A program made the translations under genes and the position numbers. Below are positions 8,753 to 18,604 of a stretch of 40,613 nucleotides of DNA, piece after piece. The stretch comes from Stramenopiles sp. TOSAG23-2. Taxonomy: Eukaryota; Sar. How positions within the stretch are numbered: position 1 is the first letter of the stretch; every line of letters starts with the position of its first letter. The stretch lies in NCBI GenBank assembly GCA_900128395.1, contig LT649309.1, forward strand, positions 1 to 40,613, written 5' to 3'. The notes beneath the pieces are model-generated. The model was given only the letters and a program-made list of their open reading frames with translations, was not told where the DNA came from and did no database searches.

Positions 8753-9370
8753 ATGAATCATGTTATACATAAATTCTTAAGACCCATTGCGAAGAATATT
8801 CCTAAACAGAAAACGGTGCGTCTTCTGACAAATATTAATTACAATTTCAATATTGATGATAATAACAACAATAATAATAGGTCAATACCATGTTTTATAA
8901 ATAAACAGTTTCTCCATTTTAATACCAAAGCTTTATCTAGGCGTGTACCTGAGCTGGACCTTTATACCGATATTGATAGTCCGCGTAATGTAATACAAGG
9001 TTATTCTGCAAATGGAATTCAAGTGAACAATATTACATATTTAGGGTCTCAACTTATTTTTCCAGATTTAACCCTACTATGGGATGTTGAAAAAATTGAG
9101 GACATTACAAAAGAATCACTTAATTTTGTAATACATGCAGAACCAAAGGTAGATACATTGTTAATTGGTACTGGTAAAACATTTGTAAATTTAGATGAAG
9201 AAATAGTTGATTGGTTGTATTCCTATGGTGTAACAGCTGATGTCATGTCAACTGCACATGCATGTCAAACATTTAATGTATTGAATCAAGAAGATAGACG
9301 AATAGCAGCTGCTGTATTACCAATGGAAACCACACATCGTGAAGAAATTATTGTATCGACATTTTCTTAA
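8753..9370 (+). CDS. NDUFAF3-like mitochondrial complex I assembly factor (Mth938/DUF498 domain)
   Basis: The protein has 205 residues. The first 70 or so are basic and Asn/Ser-rich with few acidic residues, fitting a mitochondrial presequence. Residues about 80-205 form the Mth938-like domain: GYSANGIQVNNITYLGSQLIFPD, LLIGTGKTF, then GVTADVMSTAHACQTFNVLNQEDRRIAAAVLP, the pattern of NDUFAF3/C3orf60. NDUFAF3, with NDUFAF4, helps assemble the Q-module of respiratory complex I in the matrix. Length is close to the human protein (184 residues). The tandem position behind adenylosuccinate synthetase looks incidental. If the family call is right, the organism keeps a conventional complex I. Confidence 0.88.
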   Translation: MNHVIHKFLRPIAKNIPKQKTVRLLTNINYNFNIDDNNNNNNRSIPCFINKQFLHFNTKALSRRVPELDLYTDIDSPRNVIQGYSANGIQVNNITYLGSQLIFPDLTLLWDVEKIEDITKESLNFVIHAEPKVDTLLIGTGKTFVNLDEEIVDWLYSYGVTADVMSTAHACQTFNVLNQEDRRIAAAVLPMETTHREEIIVSTFS

Positions 9371-9837
9371 ATATACGAAGAGTGATTTATATATATGTCA
9401 AGAATAGGGCGAAGGAGGAGAGATTTTTTGTGTATTAATTGTGTATGTGTTTATTGTGAAAAAAAAGTCTACTCGAACCGTAAAATTATGTACGAACTTC
9501 GTATTAATAAGTGTATAAAAATATTTTGGTATTATTACGTATATATGATATAATATAGAACGTAGGAAAATTATCATATGATAAGTACGAGCGTAAATTT
9601 TATAAATAATATGCACATATATATTAATATATAATATTTATATACGTATATATATAGAATAAGTTAATATGCATATTTAAATATGACTTCTATAATAATA
9701 AAAATTATATTGTTGTAAATTATCTGCATTTTTATACGTAAAAAGAAAAATATACGTATATTATACGCGTATAATACAGTTTATATTTTTTTATGGGGAA
9801 ATATATTTTAAATCATAATTAATATATATTACGCAAC
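9371..9837. other. Convergent intergenic region rich in TACG palindromes
   Basis: NDUFAF3 and Pcc1 end here facing each other. The spacer contains TACGAACTTCGTA (9491-9503, a perfect inverted repeat around one C), TACGAGCGTAAA near 9587, ATATACGTATATAT near 9639 and ATATACGTATATTATACGCGTATAAT at about 9749-9774. These TACG/CGTA palindromes are typical of gene 3' ends in this window. The 72-codon frame on the minus strand at 9398-9616 is low-complexity and rejected. Confidence 0.5.
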
Positions 9838-10146
9838 TTAACCAAACTCATCAACACATTGCACAGCAACCATTACCATATCATAAAATGAAGAAGTAGC
9901 AACTCGTAACATTCGCCACTCATTTGCTTTAATATGTACATATAAACTTTGTCCCTCAATCTCAAAAGTTTTTTTAACTTTTTGTGGTTGTAATTCTTTG
10001 TCAACCTCTAAAGCAGATTTAACTATAATTGCATGTTCCGTACTATCAAAATGAATTTTAATTGTATTACAAAAAGGCATATGAATGCTATTATTATTAT
10101 CAGAACTTGTTGAACTCATTTTCATTTGCTTGTCTATCATAGCCAT
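9838..10146 (-). CDS. PCC1: KEOPS/EKC complex subunit Pcc1 (LAGE3 family)
   Basis: This small protein of 102 residues has a Ser/Asn-rich N-terminus and the complete Pcc1 domain from about residue 24: TIKIHFDSTEHAIIVKSALEVDKEL, then KKTFEIEGQSLYVHIKANEWRMLRVATSSFYDMVMVAVQCVDEFG. The VD-x-EL, EG-x-x-L and R-x-LR-x-A-x-SF-D signatures are those of Pcc1/LAGE3. Pcc1 is the dimerisation subunit of KEOPS, which makes the t6A37 modification of ANN-decoding tRNAs. Four in-frame ATGs lie at residues 1, 3, 8 and 10; I kept the first, but the true start could be any of them without touching the domain. The length fits yeast Pcc1 (88) and human LAGE3 (143). Confidence 0.87.
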   Translation of the reverse strand: MAMIDKQMKMSSTSSDNNNSIHMPFCNTIKIHFDSTEHAIIVKSALEVDKELQPQKVKKTFEIEGQSLYVHIKANEWRMLRVATSSFYDMVMVAVQCVDEFG

Positions 10147-10873
10147 GATGTCTGGCCTTCTTTTCTATGTGTACTTCCTTTGCCAATTATGTGTATATAC
10201 AACTATATAGTGGTGTTTTTTATTATACTAGGTATTATTAAATTGAAATCAGTAAATATATATAATACTGATGTATGTATAATACAATCTCCTCTGGCAA
10301 TAATAATATTTCTTCTTCTTTGATTGATTTCCAGGATTTCTTCCCGGCAATTCTGGCTAATAACTTAAGGTTAGGGTTTTAGGTTCATTTTTAGTATTAT
10401 AATTGGTATAGTGCTACCTCTAGATGTCGTATATTTAATATTTAGCGGATTTTAATTTAGATTTATTATAGATTAGCGATTAGCGGATTAGCGAAAATGG
10501 TCAGAATATAGCATGAAATAATTAATAGTCTTATTAAATTTAACTTTTGTACAACTATACAAGTTATAGAAAGCACGCCAGCACGAAATGGGGTAAATTG
10601 ATTTTTTATACGGTATAATTTTTTGTGCAGTTATTTATAAAATTGTATTAATAATATTTTAAGCAATTTATTACAATTCACAATTGCACAATTACAAATT
10701 TGTTTTCTCTCTTTCTTTTTTTTTCTTTTTTATAAAATGTAAAACCTCCTAGATTTTAAATTCAAAAAAAAAAAAAAGATTATATCATTTGCATGTCTGC
10801 ATATATATATATGATAAATATGTATTCAGATATGTAAAATAGCTAAACAATCATATGATGTGTATATGTTTGC
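10147..10873. other. Intergenic: 5' of Pcc1, 3' of coiled-coil/HSP20-like gene
   Basis: AT-rich. At about 10441-10496 a short degenerate repeat built on GATTAGCG occurs (GATTAGCGATTAGCGGATTAGCG, with TTTAGCGGATTTTAATTTAG just before). A/T homopolymers occur at about 10713-10733 and 10766-10778. The words TCTGGCC (10151-10157) and TTTCCAGGATTTC (10329-10341) lie near the Pcc1 start. The 65-codon plus-strand frame at 10126-10323 has no recognisable protein character. No gene was seen. Confidence 0.45.
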
Positions 10874-12112
10874 TTATTTTTTTGAATATCGGGAACGACG
10901 CTTTACTGTTGCCATTTTGGATATTTCATCATTACTTGCATCACTGTTACTATTTTTCTTTTTACCAAATAATTTTGATAATCTTGCAGACATACCAGAT
11001 AAAAATTTACTGCGTTTTGTTTTAGATGATAATTTGACATTATGAACAAATACTTCCAGCTCACCTGTTTTTGGATCGTATTTACTATCAATTTCTTCAT
11101 GCGAAAAAACACCATCAATGATATTATTTAAATCAATTTGAAATTCTGATCCTTCTACTTTATTTTTAGTAGCTAATTTACGTATTTCATCATGATGGTC
11201 ACGCAATGGATCGTACACTTTGGATTTTGCAATAGCGTTGACAAAAATAATGTTTGCATCTTCATCTAAATCAACTTCCATACGACGTACCCCTGACAAT
11301 TCAACTACTAATAATACACCGTCTTCACGCTCCTCAACTTCCACAGTCGGTTCTTTCCATTTTTGTACTGCACGATCCGTGCTTTCATGAATTTCCGCTA
11401 ATTCTTCCTCTTGCATACGCTTTGCTAGTTCCATATCACGTTTGGCTAATCTTTCTTTTCTTGCACGTTCAGCTTGAAATGCACGTTCCTCTTCTTGCAA
11501 TATTTTTCTTGCCATCATTTCTCCTTTCTTCTCTTCTTTTTTACGCATTGCTATTTGTCTTTTTTCCTCATTCTCTTTTCGTAAAATTTCACGACGATGT
11601 TCTTTATCGTCCTTTGCTTGCATTTTTTTAGCTAATTTCGCATCTTTGGCATGTTGGCGCTCCATTCGTCTTTCCATTTCTTCCACTTCTTTTTCTTCTT
11701 CTTCTTGCACTTTTTGTGCATATGCTAAACTATCGTATTCCATCTTTGCTTTCAATTCTTCTGCACGACGAAATTCTTCTTCCTCTTTTAAACGTAGCTG
11801 TTCTGCATGATATGCATCTTTTTCCTCCATTTGAAATTTTTCTGCAGCTTCACGATCTTCACGTTCACGATCTTCAAGTTCTTTTGCCCTTGCTAGTTCT
11901 TGTCTATGAATACGCTTTGCTACTACTTCAGCCATTTTATTATTTCTTTCCTTGTGAACTTCTTCTTTTGCACTTAATAACATACCCATGAAACCACTAC
12001 CATTAGCGGATCTGGAAGATGTATTTGATACATCGCTTAGACCATATGCACGTTTATATATGGAAGGTGAATAAGTTGATGATATATTTTCTTTATCCAT
12101 TATTTTTTTCAC
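10874..12112 (-). CDS. Long charged coiled-coil protein with C-terminal HSP20-like domain
   Basis: The 412-residue protein is not assignable to a named family. Residues 1-45 are Ser-rich. Residues 46-245 are one continuous highly charged Glu/Lys/Arg helix. In it a short motif recurs: AQKVQEEEE (132-140), AKKMQAKDD (161-169), ARKILQEEE (201-209) and AKRMQEEEL (230-238), resembling the ubiquitin-binding helices (A-R-x-L-Q-x-E) of CCDC50 and MIU proteins. Residues 256-360 form a compact domain (VEVEEREDGVLLVVELSGVR, then ELEVFVHNVKL) with the alternating hydrophobic pattern of an HSP20/p23-type beta sandwich, as found in small heat-shock proteins and PIH1/CS-domain factors. The tail (365-412) is basic. 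A chaperone or ubiquitin-linked role is inference. Confidence 0.7.
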   Translation of the reverse strand: MKKIMDKENISSTYSPSIYKRAYGLSDVSNTSSRSANGSGFMGMLLSAKEEVHKERNNKMAEVVAKRIHRQELARAKELEDREREDREAAEKFQMEEKDAYHAEQLRLKEEEEFRRAEELKAKMEYDSLAYAQKVQEEEEKEVEEMERRMERQHAKDAKLAKKMQAKDDKEHRREILRKENEEKRQIAMRKKEEKKGEMMARKILQEEERAFQAERARKERLAKRDMELAKRMQEEELAEIHESTDRAVQKWKEPTVEVEEREDGVLLVVELSGVRRMEVDLDEDANIIFVNAIAKSKVYDPLRDHHDEIRKLATKNKVEGSEFQIDLNNIIDGVFSHEEIDSKYDPKTGELEVFVHNVKLSSKTKRSKFLSGMSARLSKLFGKKKNSNSDASNDEISKMATVKRRSRYSKK

Positions 12113-12699
12113 TGTGCTGAATATTTTTTTTATTATTTTCTTTCGTATTGTTTTAATATATATACATATATTGAGATATTGAAATGATTATTTTACAAAA
12201 AAACTTGTTATAGTTCTTTTTATGTTTGTATATATATCCAGTATAGTACTATGATATATGTCTATAGTATATTATTGAGAGAAGATGTATCAAAGTAATG
12301 TGCTAATATTATACAGTGTAATGAGATGTAAGACAGAACCACTGGTGCAGTAGAGTATATATCTTTTTTTCAACTTTGTATAGCAGTGTAATAGCATTGA
12401 ATCTCTCGATGGGTGCAGAAAAAAATAGGGAAGAAACTGTTGAACTTACAACGTTAACCTATAATTAAGGTTTTATTTGATAAATTTATAAGATATCATA
12501 TAGGTAATAATTGTAAAATATTATCGAATACGAATATATATAAACACACAACCATCAATTTTTTTACATTTTTTTATATTTCTTTTTTATATATACGCAC
12601 CGTATATTATATATAATATATATATCAGCGTTTGTGTGTGTGTGAATTTTATGCAGTTCGTACTCGTAAGATACGAACGTGTATATTATTTTTGCTAGT
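12113..12699. other. Intergenic: 5' of coiled-coil gene, 3' of CFAP44
   Basis: AT-rich spacer. ACCACTGGTGCAG (12340-12352), close to the coiled-coil gene, is one of the ACTGG words typical of 5' regions here. Close to the CFAP44 stop is the GTTCGTA/TACGAAC inverted repeat annotated separately. No coding frame is supported; the 61-codon plus-strand frame at 12679-12864 is mostly antisense to CFAP44. Confidence 0.45.
12656..12678. repeat. Inverted repeat GTTCGTA/TACGAAC at the 3' end of CFAP44
   Basis: GTTCGTA (12656-12662) and TACGAAC (12672-12678) form a perfect 7-bp stem with a nine-base loop, only 22 bases beyond the CFAP44 stop codon. It fits the TCGTA/TACGA palindromes found in several other 3' spacers and could act in 3'-end formation; that role is inferred from position only. 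Confidence 0.55.
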
Positions 12700-15600
12700 T
12701 TACTGTTGTTGTTGATTTTCAATCATTTGTTGTTGCTGTTGCATTATCATTTCATCATCAAGTTCTGGTCCCATGTCACCCATTTCACCCATACCAGGTG
12801 CACTCACTGCCGGGGTATATACATGGCCACCTTTTCGCCTCAACATGTTTATTTCAGCTTTTAATGCGTCAACTTCTTTCGCTTGTAATTTTACTAACTG
12901 TACTAAACGTCTTCGCTCTTCAATTTCTTGCCTAGCTAATCCACCTGCTGCACCTGGTGCAGATCCTTTCGTATTCAATTCTTTCTCCAAGGTTTGTTGC
13001 TGTCCAGTCAAAGCAGCAATACGTTCTAGGTTAGCAGTATTGTCTTGTATTGTTTTTAACATTTGTTCTTTTACTGCTTTAATGCCTTTTTTGATTTTAT
13101 GCAATTCACGTTCATATTTTGTTTCAATGCCAGCAATCTTTTTATTTAAATCATCTACCATTTTCCTATCACCCATTTGATCAAGGGATGCTAAATCGAT
13201 CAATTGGCCAAATTTTAACATCTGTAGCTCTACGCAACGTGCTTCTTGCTTTTCAATCTCTTTTTGTCTTAATTTTTTTTCTTTTTGTAATCTACGCTTT
13301 GTTCCGTGTAATGATTTAAATTTCTTTTTCAAAACGTCAACTTCACCTAACATTTCCTCTCTGCGGCCTCTTAACTTGTCTAATGTTTCGTGGCTAAAAA
13401 CTAAAGAAGTGCGTAAACTGGATGGCAATACTAATCCTTCCGTTGAATTATTTGCAACTACTGGAGCATCACCACCTTCCTCATCTTCAACTGCAGTTGG
13501 ATCAATCATACATAAAATTTGACTAATCTGCAAGCTGACAGTAACAAATATACGATTAAGTTCTTGTTGTTTTTCTGTTTGAAATTTGACAATATCTCTT
13601 TCTGTTGCAATCAATTCTTTATCAACTGTTTTTTGCTTGATAACCATTCTATCATGCGTTTTCTTTATATCTTCAAGTCCTTTTTTAAAGTCGTTTAATA
13701 CATCTTCTTGATCAAGCCTTTTTTCCCTCATTTCTAATACTCGGTCATACAATGCTTGATCACAACCAACTGGGCATGAATCATCCTCGTCTTCATCGTC
13801 ATCATCACTACCTTCGTCATCGCTGCTACTTTCCTCCTCGCTACTTTCATAGTCACTTCCTTCGTCATCACTACCATCATCATCCCCTTTTTTCTTAGAT
13901 CTCTTAATTTTACGACGATAAATCTTTTCCAAGATAGGACGGAATTGATTGCTATCAGGCACTAATGCCTTGAATTCACCCTCAATAATTTTATCTTTCT
14001 CTTGCCAATTTCCTATTTCCGTTTTCTTTAAATCCATATTCTCTCTGCATTTTTGTATTTCATTTACAATTTCAGATTTCTGTGTTTTTGCTTTTTCTAG
14101 TCGGTTCGTTAATTGTGTATCTTTTTTTGCAAATACTTTTAACAAATTCAATTCTTCAAAAAATGTTAACATTCTCATTTCTGCACTTTTTAAATCGGCA
14201 TCCAGTTTAATTTTTTCACGTCTCAAATCAAAAACAGCTTCATCAAATGCAGATACCGTCTGTTTAATTTTCTCTTTCAAGACACTATGCTCATGCTTGA
14301 ATCTTGTTCTGGCTTCTGCTGATACTATTTCTTCTAGTTGCGATGCATCTCCATCAGTTTCAGCATTGCAAGTATTACTACCAACGCCAGCACTAATTGA
14401 TGGCACAATCGTTATATCATTAGTGGATACTGATGTTGCTGACGCATCTATACCAGTGCTACTGATTCCTCCCGCTTCCGCATCTTTATTGCTATTTGAT
14501 GAAATATCAATTCCTTTTTCCTTTGCATATGCTTCTATTTCTTCCTCTGTAATTTTCATGCGGTTTTCAGGCCATTCAGATGCTGTCGTTTCTGGCTCCC
14601 AGTATCTATTTCCTTCCTCCCCTAATTCTACGTCAATCTCTTTCATACGCTTATTATCTTCCTTAATATTTTCCACAATCCTTCTTTTCAATTCTCTCAA
14701 TGCAAGGTAACGTTGATTATATCCCATTTTAATAGCATGAATACTTTCTTCCAGCAATACCATTTGACGTCTTTTCTTCTCTGCATTCACACGTTGATCT
14801 TCTGGTACGACATAATCTTTATCTGTTTTTAACTTGCAATCACCCATGTTTTTCCTTGCGTAATCTATAGCTGCAAGATCTCTTGGATCTTCCGCCTTTG
14901 GAGACGGCTTTTTAGCAACCATAGCATCAATTTTTACTTTTCTTGCTGCACGCATCAATTTTCTTTCCTCTTGCTGTGCATTACGGTTGCCATCACCTTG
15001 TAATTTAATCGTTTCGAATCCTTTGAAATTGTCCCCAACATCAACGCCGCCACCTCCCCCACTAGTGCTTGTGCTCGTTGCGCCTAATATAGCGCCTTTT
15101 CCAGCACGGCGCCTTGCATCCTCCTCTGCATCGATCAGTGCATGGACTGCGCGTAAACTTTCTTGAAGTCCTTCTGATAATTGATTTATGCGAAAACTAT
15201 CAACAGAAAATTTCCCTTCAAACGCCTTTAACGTAATACCTTCGACAGCAATGTTGGATAAATATTTGCTTTTCATTTTGTCAATCAACATATCTTTCAT
15301 GGTAGAAGAATATTCTAATTCTTTTTTCACCTCCTCGCATTTCGCATCTCCTATATCGACTAGGCTTGCTTTGTACGATTGATCTAGGACAAGCTCATCC
15401 TTTGACAATCTACGACCTTCTTCCTCTTCATTGTTTGACTCGAGGAATGCATCAAATTTCTTTCGTAGCTTTTGAATTTTTTGACGCACTAATTCTTTCT
15501 TTTTTTCACTTGCTTTAACTAAATTATCATGTTCCGTTTTTAATTTAGCGTCTTGAATACTATAAGCATTCGGATCAACAATATCACTTACTCCGGTAGA

Positions 15601-17952
15601 TGCATTTTCCTCTGCTTGGGTATCATGGACATCACCTTCTAATGATGAAACAACTGTTCCGAAAACTTCTGTAGGTGCTTCATCTTGTCCATTTTCTGCA
15701 TCAATTTGCATTTCTATAATACTTTTTAGCATTGCAGCTTTCGCATCTCTAGCGGCTTGCCCAGCAGCAGCTTCTTTTGCTGCTTCAAGTAAACGCTCTG
15801 GCTGCAATCGAAATGTAAAGACTGCACCATCAGCTCCAGCTGTTAATAAATATTTATCATCGAAACTTGTAGTAGCACTATTGACCGTACCATAATTTGC
15901 ATCATGCATTCTAACGTTTGCAAAGTACCGAGTCAATGTATCATCTGCTGAACGAAGACGTACACAACCATCTTCACCTGTGGAAATTAAAAATTTTCCG
16001 GATGAAGTTGTGCTTAAACTTGTAACAATTGAATTATGAGATTCGATTTCATCTGAGGCATATTCACCATCAAATACACATTCCATCATTATTCCTTTCT
16101 CCTCTCCATCCAAGCATATGTGAAACTTATCTAGCGAGCCGGGTGTATATTTTGCTTGTACAGCTTTGCTTACAGCTTTTGCAACTTCAAATGGATTTTC
16201 AGCATCGTCTTTTTCTTCCTTGGAATCTTCCCCTTCTACTACTGCGACAGCTTGCATCGTAGGTTTGGGTTTGTATGTAAATTCACGCGATTCTAATTTC
16301 AATTCAAACGTATGATGTGTATCAACCTCTTTTGGTGTAGTAAATTCAACAACATCACCTTGCGTAGATGTAGTAAGAACAGCTTCTGAATCATGTCTCC
16401 AATCTAGTGATAATGGTTTACCTGCGAGCTCTTGGAATCCTACTGGTTCAAGTGTTACCTTATTATCGCTAGCACAAACAACTCTTAAAAAGAAAATAGT
16501 ATTATCTTCACCATGGGTACAAATTGTTTTACCATCAGGGCTAAATTTGATTCCAGTAACGCGTTTATTGTGTGGTTTACATACAAATGTCGTTTTCCAC
16601 TCGTCTTTACCGCGCATTAATACACGTATTACACCACCTGCAAAACCTGCGCAAACTATGCGACATTTTTCATCAACACTTGCTGGCGCCCATGCTAATG
16701 CCGTAGCAGCAGTGGAAAATTTTTTACTATAAATACAATTTTTATCAATATAATCCCAACAACGGATGGTGCCATCTTCACCAGCCGTTGCGCTGAAATG
16801 ATCAACTGGAGATGTTGCAACTGCATTTACCGGACCTGAATGGTAATCTTTTAGACAAGTGCATGATTCTGCTGCTAAATCGTATTTCCATATTTTACCA
16901 TTTTTATCCTCAAGTATCCAATTATTGTTGCCAATTATCATGCCGCACAATTCAACCCCATCACCAATATAAGTTGTAGCTAATGGTTCAATTTCAATAA
17001 TAGGCTCCTCATCTGACGGTTCTGCCTCATCAATTAGATTGAATGGCCATTGACGTACGTAACCATCAGCCCCTGCAGTAATAAAACGTCCTTCATCCTT
17101 CAAATATTTGATAAATACAATGTCGCCTTGATGTGGCAATACTCCTTTCGGCATTGATATTTCAGATTTAATAAAATTACCTTCCCATAATAAAAGCATA
17201 CCACGTTCAGAACCACTTAAAACTTTACCATCAGGTAACTCATCAAACGCTGACACGTCACTTAAATCTACACGACCAAATTTACCAATGGCACCTTGTA
17301 ATTTCAAACCCGTAAATGTGGATGCCATTTTCCAGAATCGAATGTGACCCATACCACCAGTTACTAAACGACCATCACTTTCAGGGGAAAAGATAACGTT
17401 GTAAATATCTTGCGCAAACGCTTTTGTCCGTAAAATGATCTTTTCCAACTTCCAGTTCCAAACTGTCAACATATAATCTGGTGCCATACCCACAGATGCA
17501 AGCTTTTCTCCAGTAAAAGAAAAGTTCATGCAGCTATAACCCATTTCTGTACCTAATTTCAATACACGGTGAAGCCTTAAAGATGGGTATTCATATATCA
17601 TAATATTTGGATTTGGACCTTTCTCACCTACTGCAAAAAAATCACGTGAAGGATGTACGCATACACATCCAATACCATCGGAATTTTTTCCAAAGATATG
17701 TCTAAGCTTACCACTAGTTAAATTTAAAATTTGCAAAACATTACCGGTGGAGTAACATATAGTCTCATCGTCTAAATATTGCAAATTGTTTCTTTTTTTA
17801 AAATCAAAACCTATCGAACTATCCAAAGCTATAGAGTTTCTAGGTAACTCATTTTTTAAGAGACCTAATGGTGCAATAGCATCTTTTTCATAAAAAAAGT
17901 CATCAGCTAATGCTTCCTTCGTTTTACCTTCTGCCATTATTATATTCAACAA
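12700..17952 (-). CDS. CFAP44: Cilia- and flagella-associated protein 44 (WD40 repeats plus coiled coil)
   Basis: The single open frame encodes 1750 residues, close to human CFAP44/WDR52 (about 1850). Residues about 40-730 hold two successive WD40 arrays; conserved CFAP44 blocks include CVHPSRDFFAVGEKG, IMIYEYPSLRLHRVL, MAPDYMLTVWNWKLEKI and GHIRFWKMASTFTGLKLQG. Residues about 800-1700 are mainly coiled coil. An acidic stretch lies at about 1355-1392, followed by the family motif CPVGCDQALYDRVLEMREKRLDQED. The tail is Gln-rich. CFAP44 and CFAP43 form the tether/tether-head complex that fixes inner-arm dynein f (I1) to the axonemal doublet. The EKG, TGLKLQG and CPxGCD blocks favour CFAP44 over CFAP43. 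It is divergent from the RPxSA protein at 18605. No introns in 5.2 kb. Confidence 0.95.
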   Translation of the reverse strand: MLNIIMAEGKTKEALADDFFYEKDAIAPLGLLKNELPRNSIALDSSIGFDFKKRNNLQYLDDETICYSTGNVLQILNLTSGKLRHIFGKNSDGIGCVCVHPSRDFFAVGEKGPNPNIMIYEYPSLRLHRVLKLGTEMGYSCMNFSFTGEKLASVGMAPDYMLTVWNWKLEKIILRTKAFAQDIYNVIFSPESDGRLVTGGMGHIRFWKMASTFTGLKLQGAIGKFGRVDLSDVSAFDELPDGKVLSGSERGMLLLWEGNFIKSEISMPKGVLPHQGDIVFIKYLKDEGRFITAGADGYVRQWPFNLIDEAEPSDEEPIIEIEPLATTYIGDGVELCGMIIGNNNWILEDKNGKIWKYDLAAESCTCLKDYHSGPVNAVATSPVDHFSATAGEDGTIRCWDYIDKNCIYSKKFSTAATALAWAPASVDEKCRIVCAGFAGGVIRVLMRGKDEWKTTFVCKPHNKRVTGIKFSPDGKTICTHGEDNTIFFLRVVCASDNKVTLEPVGFQELAGKPLSLDWRHDSEAVLTTSTQGDVVEFTTPKEVDTHHTFELKLESREFTYKPKPTMQAVAVVEGEDSKEEKDDAENPFEVAKAVSKAVQAKYTPGSLDKFHICLDGEEKGIMMECVFDGEYASDEIESHNSIVTSLSTTSSGKFLISTGEDGCVRLRSADDTLTRYFANVRMHDANYGTVNSATTSFDDKYLLTAGADGAVFTFRLQPERLLEAAKEAAAGQAARDAKAAMLKSIIEMQIDAENGQDEAPTEVFGTVVSSLEGDVHDTQAEENASTGVSDIVDPNAYSIQDAKLKTEHDNLVKASEKKKELVRQKIQKLRKKFDAFLESNNEEEEGRRLSKDELVLDQSYKASLVDIGDAKCEEVKKELEYSSTMKDMLIDKMKSKYLSNIAVEGITLKAFEGKFSVDSFRINQLSEGLQESLRAVHALIDAEEDARRRAGKGAILGATSTSTSGGGGGVDVGDNFKGFETIKLQGDGNRNAQQEERKLMRAARKVKIDAMVAKKPSPKAEDPRDLAAIDYARKNMGDCKLKTDKDYVVPEDQRVNAEKKRRQMVLLEESIHAIKMGYNQRYLALRELKRRIVENIKEDNKRMKEIDVELGEEGNRYWEPETTASEWPENRMKITEEEIEAYAKEKGIDISSNSNKDAEAGGISSTGIDASATSVSTNDITIVPSISAGVGSNTCNAETDGDASQLEEIVSAEARTRFKHEHSVLKEKIKQTVSAFDEAVFDLRREKIKLDADLKSAEMRMLTFFEELNLLKVFAKKDTQLTNRLEKAKTQKSEIVNEIQKCRENMDLKKTEIGNWQEKDKIIEGEFKALVPDSNQFRPILEKIYRRKIKRSKKKGDDDGSDDEGSDYESSEEESSSDDEGSDDDDEDEDDSCPVGCDQALYDRVLEMREKRLDQEDVLNDFKKGLEDIKKTHDRMVIKQKTVDKELIATERDIVKFQTEKQQELNRIFVTVSLQISQILCMIDPTAVEDEEGGDAPVVANNSTEGLVLPSSLRTSLVFSHETLDKLRGRREEMLGEVDVLKKKFKSLHGTKRRLQKEKKLRQKEIEKQEARCVELQMLKFGQLIDLASLDQMGDRKMVDDLNKKIAGIETKYERELHKIKKGIKAVKEQMLKTIQDNTANLERIAALTGQQQTLEKELNTKGSAPGAAGGLARQEIEERRRLVQLVKLQAKEVDALKAEINMLRRKGGHVYTPAVSAPGMGEMGDMGPELDDEMIMQQQQQMIENQQQQ

Positions 17953-18604
17953 TTACTTATATATTTTTTAGGAATCGTGTTTCTCTTTCTTTCTCTAATA
18001 TTATAAATAAGTATTTGTATTTATATTTGACAACAATGTTATTTGTTTTCTTCTATCAATCTATTGATAAATATATCTATACCGTACTGAATTATATATT
18101 AATTTCGTATTATCTATTTAATGCAATAAATATATATATACTGGTTTTTTTGTTTTGATATATATTATTATTACAACGGCATAATTTTTAATGATGAAAC
18201 GGCGTATATTGATCCAGTATTAATACTACTATTACTACTACTAATAAATTAGTGTTCCCTATCAAAAGAATTTTTTATCGCAACACTAGTGCACTATAAC
18301 ACATAACACACACAACAGCACAGTGAGCATTTACTAAACGTTGCGAGCCTAAATGAAAATGTACAGATACTAATATAAATAGGTTAAGGCAGGGAGAAGG
18401 TGATTTAGGTTAAGGAGTTATAAGGTATCCTGATGCCGGTCTGTCGTCTGCTCGTCTGCTCTCGTTATTATTGTGCATATATATTCGATATTATATGTAT
18501 ATTATATTATATTAGATAGTCGTCTACATAAAGACATATATTTACGCACAATGAATTTCGCAGTGTGAAAAGTTCATAATAAAAAGAAAAAGTTAATCCA
18601 AATT
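17953..18604. promoter_or_regulatory. Divergent intergenic region between CFAP44 and the RPxSA protein
   Basis: Both genes start here, so the spacer probably carries two promoters or one bidirectional one. It is AT-rich, with a GC-richer island at about 18434-18463 (GCCGGTCTGTCGTCTGCTCG and a further CTGCTCTCG) that resembles the island 5' of the GT32 gene. AACACTAGTGCACT lies near 18282, and an ACACA-rich stretch follows. No TCGTA palindrome cluster is present, unlike the 3' spacers. A search for an RFX-type X-box, expected if ciliary genes are co-regulated as in animals, was not conclusive by eye. Confidence 0.4.

Noticed and set aside
9398-9616. 72-codon minus-strand frame 3' of NDUFAF3
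   Set aside because: It is Ile/Tyr-rich from AT-rich DNA and overlaps the 3'-end palindromes, with no domain.
13949-14710. 253-codon plus-strand frame within CFAP44
   Set aside because: It is antisense to the coiled-coil region of a clearly conserved gene and has the Ser/Phe-rich look of an antisense shadow.
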